A stretch of 5,618 nt of DNA, from assembly GCA_002414865.1 (NCBI GenBank), contig DIAQ01000123.1, positions 1 to 5,618 of the forward strand. The letters run 5' to 3'. Of this stretch, positions 1 through 5,618 are shown piece after piece. The notes beneath the pieces are model-generated. The model saw nothing but the letters and a program-made list of their open reading frames with translations, ran no database searches and was not told the origin of the DNA. Made by a program: the position numbers and the translations under genes. This DNA comes from a candidate division Hyd24-12 bacterium UBA5074. Lineage in GTDB: Bacteria > Fermentibacterota > Fermentibacteria > Fermentibacterales > Fermentibacteraceae. Numbering within the stretch: position 1 is the stretch's first letter; each line of letters starts with the position of its first letter.

Positions 1-143
1 ATATAATAATAAAGTAGCGCCTTGTTGACGCCGGCCTTCCTGGCGATCGAGTCGACCCTGGCTCCCTCGAATCCGTGTGCGGCGAACTCCTCGGCTGCAG
101 CTGCGAAGATCCTGGCTTCGGTCTCGGCTGAACCCTGCGGCAT
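1..143 (-). CDS. TetR-family transcriptional regulator, N-terminal HTH fragment (cut by window edge)
   Basis: Reading the minus strand from the ATG at 143-141 gives 47 residues before the left edge of the window. The stretch VDSIARKAGVNKALLYYY (residues 30-47) is the classic TetR helix-turn-helix. It is preceded by an amphipathic first helix (about residues 7-22, ARIFAAAAEEFAAHGFEGA) that matches the family pattern of helix 1 followed by a GF turn. TetR proteins are dimeric DNA-binding repressors released by a small ligand bound to the C-terminal domain. That domain lies outside the window, so the ligand cannot be inferred. The start is supported by a GGAG Shine-Dalgarno on the minus strand (positions 154-151), 7 bases before the ATG. 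A near-perfect palindrome lies 18-44 bases upstream of the start, which suggests autorepression. The adjacent methyltransferase gene points the same way but is separated from it by about 280 bp and a probable terminator. Confidence 0.9.
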   Translation of the reverse strand, partial: MPQGSAETEARIFAAAAEEFAAHGFEGARVDSIARKAGVNKALLYYY

Positions 144-161
144 ATTCCATCTCCGTGGTAT

Positions 162-187
162 GGTTTAACTAACCGGTTAGATAACCC
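162..187. promoter_or_regulatory. Imperfect 26-bp palindrome, likely operator of the TetR-family gene
   Basis: The core CTAACCGGTTAG at 169-180 is a perfect 12-bp palindrome. Extending it outward to 162-187 keeps 11 of 13 arm positions complementary, with mismatches only at 168/181 and 164/185. The size and symmetry fit a site for a TetR-family dimer. Its position, ending about 18 bp before the TetR start codon, fits autoregulation by blocking the promoter. The binding assignment is inferred from position and symmetry; the palindrome itself is directly visible. Confidence 0.65.
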
Positions 188-232
188 GGTGATCTGCATC
201 CTGTCCAGCCCTCGGGCCTGCTTCCGGGTGCG

Positions 233-258
233 CCGGGAACCCGGTAATCCCACCGGTG
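233..258. repeat. Two small CCGG-type dyads in the TetR/methyltransferase gap
   Basis: Positions 233-244 read CCGGG-AA-CCCGG, a perfect 5-bp inverted repeat around an AA centre. Positions 251-258 read CACCGGTG, a perfect 8-bp palindrome. The sequence AACCCGGT occurs directly repeated at 183-190 and 238-245. They share the CCGG theme with the larger palindrome at 162-187 and could be secondary operator sites. In GC-rich DNA such short dyads also arise by chance, so the functional claim is weak. Confidence 0.3.
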
Positions 259-284
259 CTATATGAGATGGAAGGACACCAGAG

Positions 285-380
285 ATGGATGTCACTCTCG
301 CGATGGCTGCTCCTGCCGCTACCCTCCTGGCGGCTCCAGCGGCTCATCTCCAGGGCGTCGCCCGGGAAGGCAGCGCCTGA
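285..380 (+). CDS. Candidate 31-codon small ORF, Ala-rich peptide, unknown function
   Basis: An ATG at 285-287 opens a 31-codon frame ending in TGA at 378-380. It is preceded by AGGA at 273-276, a plausible Shine-Dalgarno with 8 bases of spacing. A possible extended -10 element (TGC then TATATG, 257-265) lies just upstream. The peptide starts MDVTLAMAAPAATLL and is mostly Ala, Leu and Pro in its first two thirds, with a polar tail ending REGSA. It is moderately hydrophobic but has no basic N-terminus for a clear signal peptide and no run long enough for a confident membrane helix. It lies in the otherwise empty gap between the TetR and methyltransferase genes, and a strong hairpin begins 10 bases after its stop. 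I do not recognise it. Chance occurrence of a 31-codon frame in GC-rich DNA is quite likely, so this is a candidate only. Confidence 0.17.
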   Translation: MDVTLAMAAPAATLLAAPAAHLQGVAREGSA

Positions 381-390
381 ACGCGAGGAA

Positions 391-417
391 GTTGCGGCGG
401 GCACTACCCGCCGCAAC
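391..417 (-). terminator. GC-rich hairpin directly after the methyltransferase stop, probable terminator
   Basis: GTTGCGGCGGG (391-401) pairs perfectly with CCCGCCGCAAC (407-417), giving an 11-bp stem around a 5-base loop (402-406). The stem starts 4 bases past the TAA stop of the methyltransferase (424-422). On the minus strand the stem is followed by TTCCTCGCGTTC, which is only modestly T-rich. It is therefore either a weak intrinsic terminator or an mRNA 3'-end stabilising hairpin. Being symmetrical, it could also act on plus-strand transcripts from the TetR side. Confidence 0.6.
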
Positions 418-421
418 CTCG

Positions 422-1237
422 TTATCGCCCGCTTCCGGGGGAACCCCTCCTGCGCAACACCATGAAGAGCCTCCTGCAGCTCTTCTCGTTGCGGGCGACG
501 AAATGCCTCTCCCTGAAACGCCTGTAGATCGCGTCGGACGCCCTCTTCCAGTTCAGGACGAAAAGCCTGTTGCAGAGGAGCTTCGAGAGCACCTTCGATT
601 CGAGGTCCGGCTCGGGCTCCAGGAAGATGGTCTTCTCTATCTCGAAGAAGGGCTCGACCAGCTCGGTCAGTGACCGGGTGTCGAAATGCCTGAAGTGCTT
701 CGGGGGCGGAGGGAGGCTGACGGACGGCGTGCTGAGCAGCAGGAAGCCACCCGGCCTGACGAGGGCGGATACCGCCTTCATGAACCCGGGAGCCGCCGCA
801 GGCGGCAGGTGCTCGATGACCTCGATCAGCGAACCGGCATCGTATGGCTTCGCCGGGGGATCAATCCCGGTTATGTCCTCGCAGTGGAAGGTTCCCCCGG
901 GGAGCATGGCCGAGGCAAGGGCGATGGCCCTTTCAGAGATGTCGTATCCCTCCACCCGTGCGCCGGGGCGCATCGAGGAGATCTCCGAAACAAGTCTTCC
1001 GTCGCCGCATCCGATATCGACGAAGTCGTCGAAGGGCCTGTCCCGCAATTCGGAGAGGATCATCTCGAGAGTGCAGGCGTACTGGATCCCCCATGTCCAG
1101 ACGAAGTGCTGGCGGAACCCGTTCCGGAACACCGGGACATGGTGGTAGGGAAAGCGGTATTCGTCTTCCTGGACGGCTCCGGGATCCTGCCTTTCATCCA
1201 TGGGTGAAGTATCGGCTTGACGCCCCGAGCGGGGCAA
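422..1237 (-). CDS. Class I SAM-dependent methyltransferase (UbiG-like / Methyltransf_23 type)
   Basis: This 271-residue cytoplasmic enzyme should transfer a methyl group from S-adenosylmethionine. Visible motifs are the SAM-binding glycine loop VDIGCGDGR (residues 73-81), the acidic end of strand 2 (EGYDIS, 96-101), ED at 120-121 at the usual adenine-contact position, the family signature SLIEVIEHLPP (136-146), and RPGG (161-164) followed by LLLSTPS, which resembles methyltransferases acting on sugars, quinones or lipids. The N-terminal FPYHHVP...WTWGIQYA segment (about 29-54) resembles methyltransferases I associate with surface-polysaccharide loci; that is an inference, and the substrate is unknown. 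The tail is strongly basic (RRLFMVLRRR). The start is ambiguous. A TTG at 1237-1235 has a GGAG Shine-Dalgarno 7 bases upstream on the minus strand. An ATG at 1201-1199 (residue 13) has no good ribosome site. Conserved sequence begins after residue 20, so either start gives an intact enzyme. It is transcribed divergently from the kinase gene. Confidence 0.88.
   Translation of the reverse strand: MPRSGRQADTSPMDERQDPGAVQEDEYRFPYHHVPVFRNGFRQHFVWTWGIQYACTLEMILSELRDRPFDDFVDIGCGDGRLVSEISSMRPGARVEGYDISERAIALASAMLPGGTFHCEDITGIDPPAKPYDAGSLIEVIEHLPPAAAPGFMKAVSALVRPGGFLLLSTPSVSLPPPPKHFRHFDTRSLTELVEPFFEIEKTIFLEPEPDLESKVLSKLLCNRLFVLNWKRASDAIYRRFRERHFVARNEKSCRRLFMVLRRRGSPGSGR
1222..1235. repeat. GCCCCG-AG-CGGGGC dyad at the methyltransferase start
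   Basis: A perfect 6-bp inverted repeat with a 2-base centre lies at the methyltransferase 5' end. It touches the TTG start codon (1237-1235) if that start is used, or sits in the leader if the ATG at 1201 is used. It could be an operator half-site pair for the divergent methyltransferase/kinase region or a small hairpin affecting translation. It is short and GC-only, so chance is a reasonable alternative. I could not identify convincing -35/-10 elements for either gene in 1238-1287. Confidence 0.3.
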
Positions 1238-1287
1238 GGCCGGGCTCCGTTACCGCATCGCCGTTAGATGCTCCATATTCGGGCATA

Positions 1288-4200
1288 ATGACGACCTTCC
1301 ATGCTCCCGATGAAGGCTTCCTGGATGGGAAGAAGCCCACCAGCGAGGATTTGACGCACGAGCTCCGCTCGCTTCGGAGGAAGTGCCGGGACCTCGAGCG
1401 AAGGGCTGCGGCCGGAGTCGATCCGCATTTCAGGGCCCTTCCCGAAGTACTCCCCGACCTCGTCTTCCTCATCGGGCGTGACGACCGCGTCCTCTACGTC
1501 AACAACTCAGCCGCCGAATTCATCGGGATGCCCGTCGAGAAGATCGTGGGCATGCTCCGTTCCGACCTTTTCCCGCCCGACATAGCCAGGCAGCAGTGGG
1601 CCTCGATCGAAAAGGTGTTCGCGACCGGCGACCCCGTCGTCGAGGAGATGAGCTTCGCCTACCCACAGGGCAACCGCCGTCAGGAGACGAGGCTTTCCGC
1701 CGTGCACGACGACAGCGGCGTGGTGGCCTCCGTTCTGGGCGTATGCAGGGATGTCACCGGTGTGAGGAATGCTCAGAAGGCACTGCGCCAGAGCGAGTCG
1801 CTCTTCGGAGCCGTCTTCGATTCCGCCACCGACGCGATCCTGCTCTGCGACGACTCGGGGCGCTTCGTGGCAGCGAACCCTGCCGCGACCGGCCTGCTGG
1901 AGGAGCAGAGGGAATCCCTGCTGAGGATGGACATCTGGGACTTCGTGGCGTCGGAGGACGAAGGCCGGCTGAGGACCGACTGGGCCGCAGGCCTGCAGCG
2001 GGGCAACGGCCTCTGGATGATCGGCATCAGGGTGCACGGCGGGAAAACCCAGCGTGCACGCTGGTTCATGCGCGTCGGCGTCGTTCCGGGGTTGAACATG
2101 CTCGTGATCTCCCGCGCATCGGAGGAGAAGCCTCCCGAAGCGGTGGAGGCACCCGCAGCGGGCGACGGGTCCGAAGGGGAAGTCGTCGAGGCGGGTCCCG
2201 CCCCCGCCGAGTCTCGGCCGGCTCCCATCCCCGAGGCCTCCCCTGCCCCTGAACCCGTAGAGCAGATCGATCAGAGATACGAGGAGATCTTCGCCAGCGC
2301 CACGAACGGAACGGCGATCCTCGAGCCGATACATGACTTCAACGACTTCAGGTTCACGGCGCTGAACGATGCCGGCGGGCGGATACTCTCTGTCAAGCCT
2401 GACGAGGTCATCGGCCGCACCCTGAGAGAGCTCTTCCCGGCCCTGCCGGACACCGGATTCCTCGAAGCCCTGGGGAGGGTTGCGGAAACCGGAAGGTCCG
2501 AGCGGCTTCGCGAGTTCTTCTACAGTGACGGTCGCATCGAGTTCTGGGCGTCCAACTCCATCTTCCGCCTCCTGAGCGGCCAGCTGGCAGTCCTCTTCGA
2601 CGATGTGACGGCCTGGAGGAGGGCGGAGGATGCCCGCCGCGGCGGCGAGGAACTCCTCAGGGCGATACTCAGCGAATCGCCGGAAGGCATCCTGGTCTTC
2701 GATGCCGAAGGTCGTCTGCTCGACGCGAACGAAGCCAGCCTCGGGCTCCTCGGAGTCTACCGCGTCGAGGACTTCATGGGCATGGACATCTTCGCCGTGC
2801 CTTCGATAAGCGGCGACACGAAGGAAAGGCTGATGAAGGGCGAGACGGTCCACATGCAGTCGGCCTTCGACTTCGACCTGCTCAAGGGCATCGGAGTGCT
2901 CCCGACACGCAGGACCGGAGTGGGCTTCCTGGATCTGTCGGTCGCTCCTCTCATCGCCCCCGACGGGGCTCTGCAGGGCTATGTGCTCCATCTCCGCGAC
3001 GAAACCGTGAGGAAGACGGCCGAGCAGGTCCTCAGGGAGAGCGAGGAGCGATATCGGACCATCTTCACCCAGTCACCCATCGGGATAGTCGCCTACGACC
3101 GGGAGGGAAGGCCGTCGGAGGTAAATCCTTCCTGCATGGAGATCTTCGGCATCTCCTCTCCCGAGCAGTTCAGCGGATTCGACATCTTCGAGAGCCCGGC
3201 CCTCCAGCCCGAGGCCAGGAAGGCTCTCGAGTCCGGGGCTCCTGTCCGGTTCGAGACGAGGGTGGACTTCGAAGATCTCAGGAAGGTGGTCCTCCCGGAC
3301 ACGGGCAGGACCGGGATGGCCAGCCTGGAGATCTGGATCAACCCGTTGACCGGCTCGGACGGCTCACCCGCGGGGTACCTCGCCCACATCATCGACGTGA
3401 CGCGGAGCAGAGCAGCCGAGCAGGCCGCCGTCCAGGGCGAGGAGCGATATCGGACTCTGTTCGAGAATGCCGAGCTGGGGATCTTCGAGAGCACGCTGGA
3501 CAACCGGCCTCTCGTGGTCAACTCCGCCTTCGCCAGGATCTTCGGATACGCCTCTCCGGAAGAGGCGATTTCCTCCCTGGCCGAGGCATTCGACCATATC
3601 TGCGCCGATCAGGAACGCATGGCGGCCGCGGTGGGCGAAGTGATCGCAAGACCTGGTCCATCGGCATTCGAGGCCGACTGCCGAAGGAGCGACGGAGGCC
3701 TCTTCCTGGGCAGCCTCGTGCTTCAGACAGTCAGGGACGCCGATGGAAGCCCGCTCTACTTCTTCGGCCTGGTGGAGGACATCACCGAGCGGAGGAAAGC
3801 CGAGGAGGCCCTCAGGGAGAGCGAGGAACGATTCCGCCTCGTGGTTCAGACCCAGCGCGAACTGATCTACAGATGGATGCCGGACACCACGATCACTTTC
3901 GCCAATCAGGCCTTCTGCCGCTTCTACGGCATGAAGTACGAGGATCTCCTGGGCAGGAAGTGGCTCGACTGCCTGTCCGAGATCGAGCGGGCCAGGATGG
4001 AGCCGCTCTACGACGAGCTCAGCGCCGACCCGCGTCTGAGGGAGATGGAGCTCCAGCTCCAGGGCCCCGAGGGACATCCCCGCTGGATGCACTGGACCGA
4101 CGTCCCGGTATACGACGAGGACGGCTTCCTCATCGAGTTCCAGTCCTCCGGATACGACATCACGGAGAGGAGGGAGGCCGAGCGGGCGCTCCGGGAGAGC

Positions 4201-5618
4201 GAGGAGAACCTCCGATCGGTCTTCGAGCTCGCGCCGGACTCCATCTTCCTGGCCGACGAGATGGGCAGGATCATCCAGGTTAACACAGCCCTCTCTGCGC
4301 TCCTCGGAAGGCCGAGGGAGCAGATAACCTCGGGAAGCGTCGCCGACTTCTTCCCCGCCGACCTGCTGGACAGGATAAGACAGAGGCTCTCCACTCCGAG
4401 CGAGTCAGCCGACTTTTTCGAGGGCGCGTTCGTGAGGGACGACGGGGCTCGGATCCCCGTGGAGCTGGGCACGCAGAAGCTTATGCTCCGTGGCGAGCCG
4501 GTGATGCTGGCCGTGGCCCGCGACCTCACGGACAGGAAGAGGGCCGAAGAGGAAAAGCGCAAGCTGGAGAATCAGATACAGCAGACACAGAAGCTCGAGT
4601 GCCTCGGCGTCCTCGCAGGGGGCATCGCGCACGACTTCAACAATCTGCTGATGGTCATGCTGGGGCATTCGAACCTGGCCTCCCGCCAGCTCCCCACGCT
4701 CTCCCCGGTGAGGGAGAACGTCCGGGAGATCGAGAGGGCGGCCCAGAGGGCGGCGGAGCTCTGCAGGCAGATGCTCGCCTACTCCGGGAAGGGCCGCGGC
4801 GCCGTCACCCGGGTGTCGCTGCGCGACCTCATCGACGACATGGCTGACATGCTCGAGGTCTCGGTGTCGAAGAAGGCTGTGCTGAGAGTCCGTCATGCCG
4901 ACGGCATCCCGCCGGTGGATGGCGATGCCTCGCAGCTCCGGCAGGTCATCATGAACCTGATTCTCAACGCCTCGGAGGCCGTGGGCGAGAGGAGCGGCGT
5001 GATCAGCATCTCGACCGGCGCCGTCACCGCCGACTCCGCAACCCTGGCGGACGCCTGGGCGGCTGCCGACCTGGCCCCGGGGCTCTACGTCTACGTCGAA
5101 GTGGCCGATACCGGCGTGGGAATGGACCCGGAAACCCTTTCGAGCATCTTCGACCCCTTCTTCACGACCAAGTTCTCGGGCCGGGGGCTTGGGCTCGCCG
5201 CAGTGCTGGGCATCGTTCGAAGCCACCGTGGAGCCGTGGTGGTGACCAGCGAGAAGGGCCGCGGCTCCGTGTTCAGAGTCCTGCTTCCACCTGCGAGCGG
5301 GGCCGAGCCGGCGCGGAAGGCCCAGGCGGAGAAGCACGCCCGCGAAAAGGCCCTGGCCGGGACCGTGCTGCTGGCCGATGACGAGGAGACCGTGCGCGCT
5401 CTCGAGAAGGCCATGCTCGAGGCCATCGGCTGCACTGTGATCCTGGCCGAGGACGGGCGCGACGCCATCGAGGTCATGCGCTCGAGGGGCTCCGATGTCG
5501 ACTGCCTGCTCCTCGATCTCACGATGCCCCATATGAACGGCAGGGAGGCTGTCTCGGAACTCCGCCGCCTGGGCTGGGACACTCCGGTGGTTGTATGCAC
5601 AGGATATGACACTGCAGA
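1288..5618 (+). CDS. Hybrid sensor histidine kinase with eight PAS domains, HisKA, HATPase_c and a partial receiver (runs off right edge)
   Basis: One uninterrupted frame of 1443 complete codons with no stop before the window end. Domain order by residue: short helical N-terminus with charged coiled-coil character (20-43); PAS1 47-158; PAS2 172-275; Ala/Pro/Glu-rich linker 279-328; PAS3 331-442; PAS4 455-572; PAS5 588-706; PAS6 720-835; PAS7 848-961; PAS8 972-1083; HisKA with phosphoacceptor H1115 in GGIAHDFNNLL; HATPase_c with N box N1223/N1227, G1 box DTGVGM (1274-1279), F box FDPFFTTK (1288-1295) and G2 box GRGLGL (1298-1303); receiver from about 1358 with acidic pair D1364/D1365, phosphoacceptor D1410 in LLLDLTMPHMNG and T1438 in CTGYD. 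The conserved receiver lysine would lie past the edge. All visible catalytic residues are intact, so autophosphorylation at H1115 and transfer to D1410 are expected. No signal peptide or transmembrane helix is visible, so it should be cytosolic. PAS junctions carry DxT motifs (RDVTG, EDITERR, YDITERR, RDLTDRK) and LRESEE-type signalling helices. The ATG at 1288 is chosen as the first credible start after the methyltransferase, but its ribosome site (GGG, 4 bases away) is weak. No PAS shows an identifiable cofactor motif, so the signal is unknown. Confidence 0.95.
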   Translation, partial: MTTFHAPDEGFLDGKKPTSEDLTHELRSLRRKCRDLERRAAAGVDPHFRALPEVLPDLVFLIGRDDRVLYVNNSAAEFIGMPVEKIVGMLRSDLFPPDIARQQWASIEKVFATGDPVVEEMSFAYPQGNRRQETRLSAVHDDSGVVASVLGVCRDVTGVRNAQKALRQSESLFGAVFDSATDAILLCDDSGRFVAANPAATGLLEEQRESLLRMDIWDFVASEDEGRLRTDWAAGLQRGNGLWMIGIRVHGGKTQRARWFMRVGVVPGLNMLVISRASEEKPPEAVEAPAAGDGSEGEVVEAGPAPAESRPAPIPEASPAPEPVEQIDQRYEEIFASATNGTAILEPIHDFNDFRFTALNDAGGRILSVKPDEVIGRTLRELFPALPDTGFLEALGRVAETGRSERLREFFYSDGRIEFWASNSIFRLLSGQLAVLFDDVTAWRRAEDARRGGEELLRAILSESPEGILVFDAEGRLLDANEASLGLLGVYRVEDFMGMDIFAVPSISGDTKERLMKGETVHMQSAFDFDLLKGIGVLPTRRTGVGFLDLSVAPLIAPDGALQGYVLHLRDETVRKTAEQVLRESEERYRTIFTQSPIGIVAYDREGRPSEVNPSCMEIFGISSPEQFSGFDIFESPALQPEARKALESGAPVRFETRVDFEDLRKVVLPDTGRTGMASLEIWINPLTGSDGSPAGYLAHIIDVTRSRAAEQAAVQGEERYRTLFENAELGIFESTLDNRPLVVNSAFARIFGYASPEEAISSLAEAFDHICADQERMAAAVGEVIARPGPSAFEADCRRSDGGLFLGSLVLQTVRDADGSPLYFFGLVEDITERRKAEEALRESEERFRLVVQTQRELIYRWMPDTTITFANQAFCRFYGMKYEDLLGRKWLDCLSEIERARMEPLYDELSADPRLREMELQLQGPEGHPRWMHWTDVPVYDEDGFLIEFQSSGYDITERREAERALRESEENLRSVFELAPDSIFLADEMGRIIQVNTALSALLGRPREQITSGSVADFFPADLLDRIRQRLSTPSESADFFEGAFVRDDGARIPVELGTQKLMLRGEPVMLAVARDLTDRKRAEEEKRKLENQIQQTQKLECLGVLAGGIAHDFNNLLMVMLGHSNLASRQLPTLSPVRENVREIERAAQRAAELCRQMLAYSGKGRGAVTRVSLRDLIDDMADMLEVSVSKKAVLRVRHADGIPPVDGDASQLRQVIMNLILNASEAVGERSGVISISTGAVTADSATLADAWAAADLAPGLYVYVEVADTGVGMDPETLSSIFDPFFTTKFSGRGLGLAAVLGIVRSHRGAVVVTSEKGRGSVFRVLLPPASGAEPARKAQAEKHAREKALAGTVLLADDEETVRALEKAMLEAIGCTVILAEDGRDAIEVMRSRGSDVDCLLLDLTMPHMNGREAVSELRRLGWDTPVVVCTGYDTA
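3041..3059 (+). repeat. 19-bp direct repeat, copy 1 (PAS4-PAS5 linker)
   Basis: GCGAGGAGCGATATCGGAC occurs here and identically at 3437-3455, exactly 396 bp (132 codons) later. It encodes the EERYR start of PAS5. The overlapping 17-mer CTCAGGGAGAGCGAGGA at 3031-3047 recurs at 3811-3827, before PAS7. These nucleotide-level repeats mark the duplicated PAS units inside the kinase gene. Confidence 0.85.
3437..3455 (+). repeat. 19-bp direct repeat, copy 2 (PAS5-PAS6 linker)
   Basis: This is identical to 3041-3059 and encodes the EERYR start of PAS6. The upstream linker also shares GCCGAGCAG with the PAS4-PAS5 linker, so the similarity extends beyond the 19-mer. It is coding sequence within the histidine kinase, not a separate mobile repeat. 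Confidence 0.85.

Noticed and set aside
177..416. 79-codon minus-strand frame in the TetR/methyltransferase gap
   Set aside because: Composition is unstructured, it has no recognisable domain, and it runs through the hairpin and dyads of the intergenic region. It is probably chance.
570..1207. Overlapping plus-strand frames across the methyltransferase (570-1148 and 686-1207)
   Set aside because: The minus strand carries complete methyltransferase motifs. The plus translations are Arg/Gly/Ser-rich without recognisable domains.
1596..2252. 218-codon plus-strand frame overlapping PAS1-PAS2
   Set aside because: It is the out-of-frame, Arg-rich translation of the kinase gene, whose correct frame gives clear PAS sequence.
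1507..2991. 494-codon minus-strand open frame opposite the kinase
   Set aside because: It lies antisense to well-supported PAS domains, shows no recognisable domain, and has the His/Arg/Gly/Glu-rich composition typical of antisense frames in GC-rich genes.
3031..3827. Repeated 17-19 bp units considered as a CRISPR or mobile repeat array
   Set aside because: They lie in frame within coding sequence at about 130-codon spacing and encode the same linker residues, so they reflect protein domain duplication.
3364..4092. 242-codon minus-strand open frame opposite PAS5-PAS7
   Set aside because: It is the antisense shadow of PAS domains and has no motif of its own.
4405..5532. 375-codon minus-strand open frame opposite HisKA/HATPase/receiver
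   Set aside because: The plus strand here encodes intact kinase catalytic motifs. The minus translation is low-complexity with no known motif.

Overview
The window is GC-rich and bacterial in character. It has a TetR-type repressor, Shine-Dalgarno sites, and a hybrid histidine kinase of the HDFNN class with a C-terminal receiver, a type common in environmental bacteria. Arginine codons include many AGG as well as CGC/CGG. I cannot assign a phylum from the sequence; an environmental or uncultivated lineage with large multi-PAS kinases would fit.

Layout. (1) Positions 1-143, minus strand, hold the N-terminal helix-turn-helix end of a TetR-family regulator that runs off the left edge. (2) Positions 144-421 are non-coding or nearly so. 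They hold a strong palindrome just upstream of the TetR start (a likely autoregulatory operator), two smaller CCGG-centred dyads, a weak candidate 31-codon ORF, and a GC-rich hairpin that probably terminates the next gene. (3) Positions 422-1237, minus strand, encode a class I SAM-dependent methyltransferase. (4) A short divergent gap of 50 bp (86 bp if the alternative ATG is used) separates it from (5) one very long plus-strand reading frame from 1288 to the right edge. It encodes at least 1443 residues of a soluble-looking hybrid sensor histidine kinase with eight consecutive PAS domains, HisKA, HATPase_c and a receiver domain cut by the window end.

The kinase dominates the window. It shows no membrane segment or signal peptide, so it should sense something in the cytoplasm or work through partner proteins. 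Its last six PAS domains mostly follow a repeat period of about 130 residues, joined by acidic LRESEE-type helical linkers. PAS4 and PAS5 share an exact 132-residue register and look like a recent internal duplication. An Ala/Pro/Glu-rich flexible segment separates PAS1-2 from PAS3-8.

The three genes have no obvious shared pathway. The methyltransferase resembles those found with surface-glycan genes, but no glycan genes are visible here. I see no mobile element, CRISPR array, tRNA or rRNA, and no evidence for a wholly new system. The most interesting points are the eight-PAS architecture with its internal duplication and the dyad-rich TetR upstream region.
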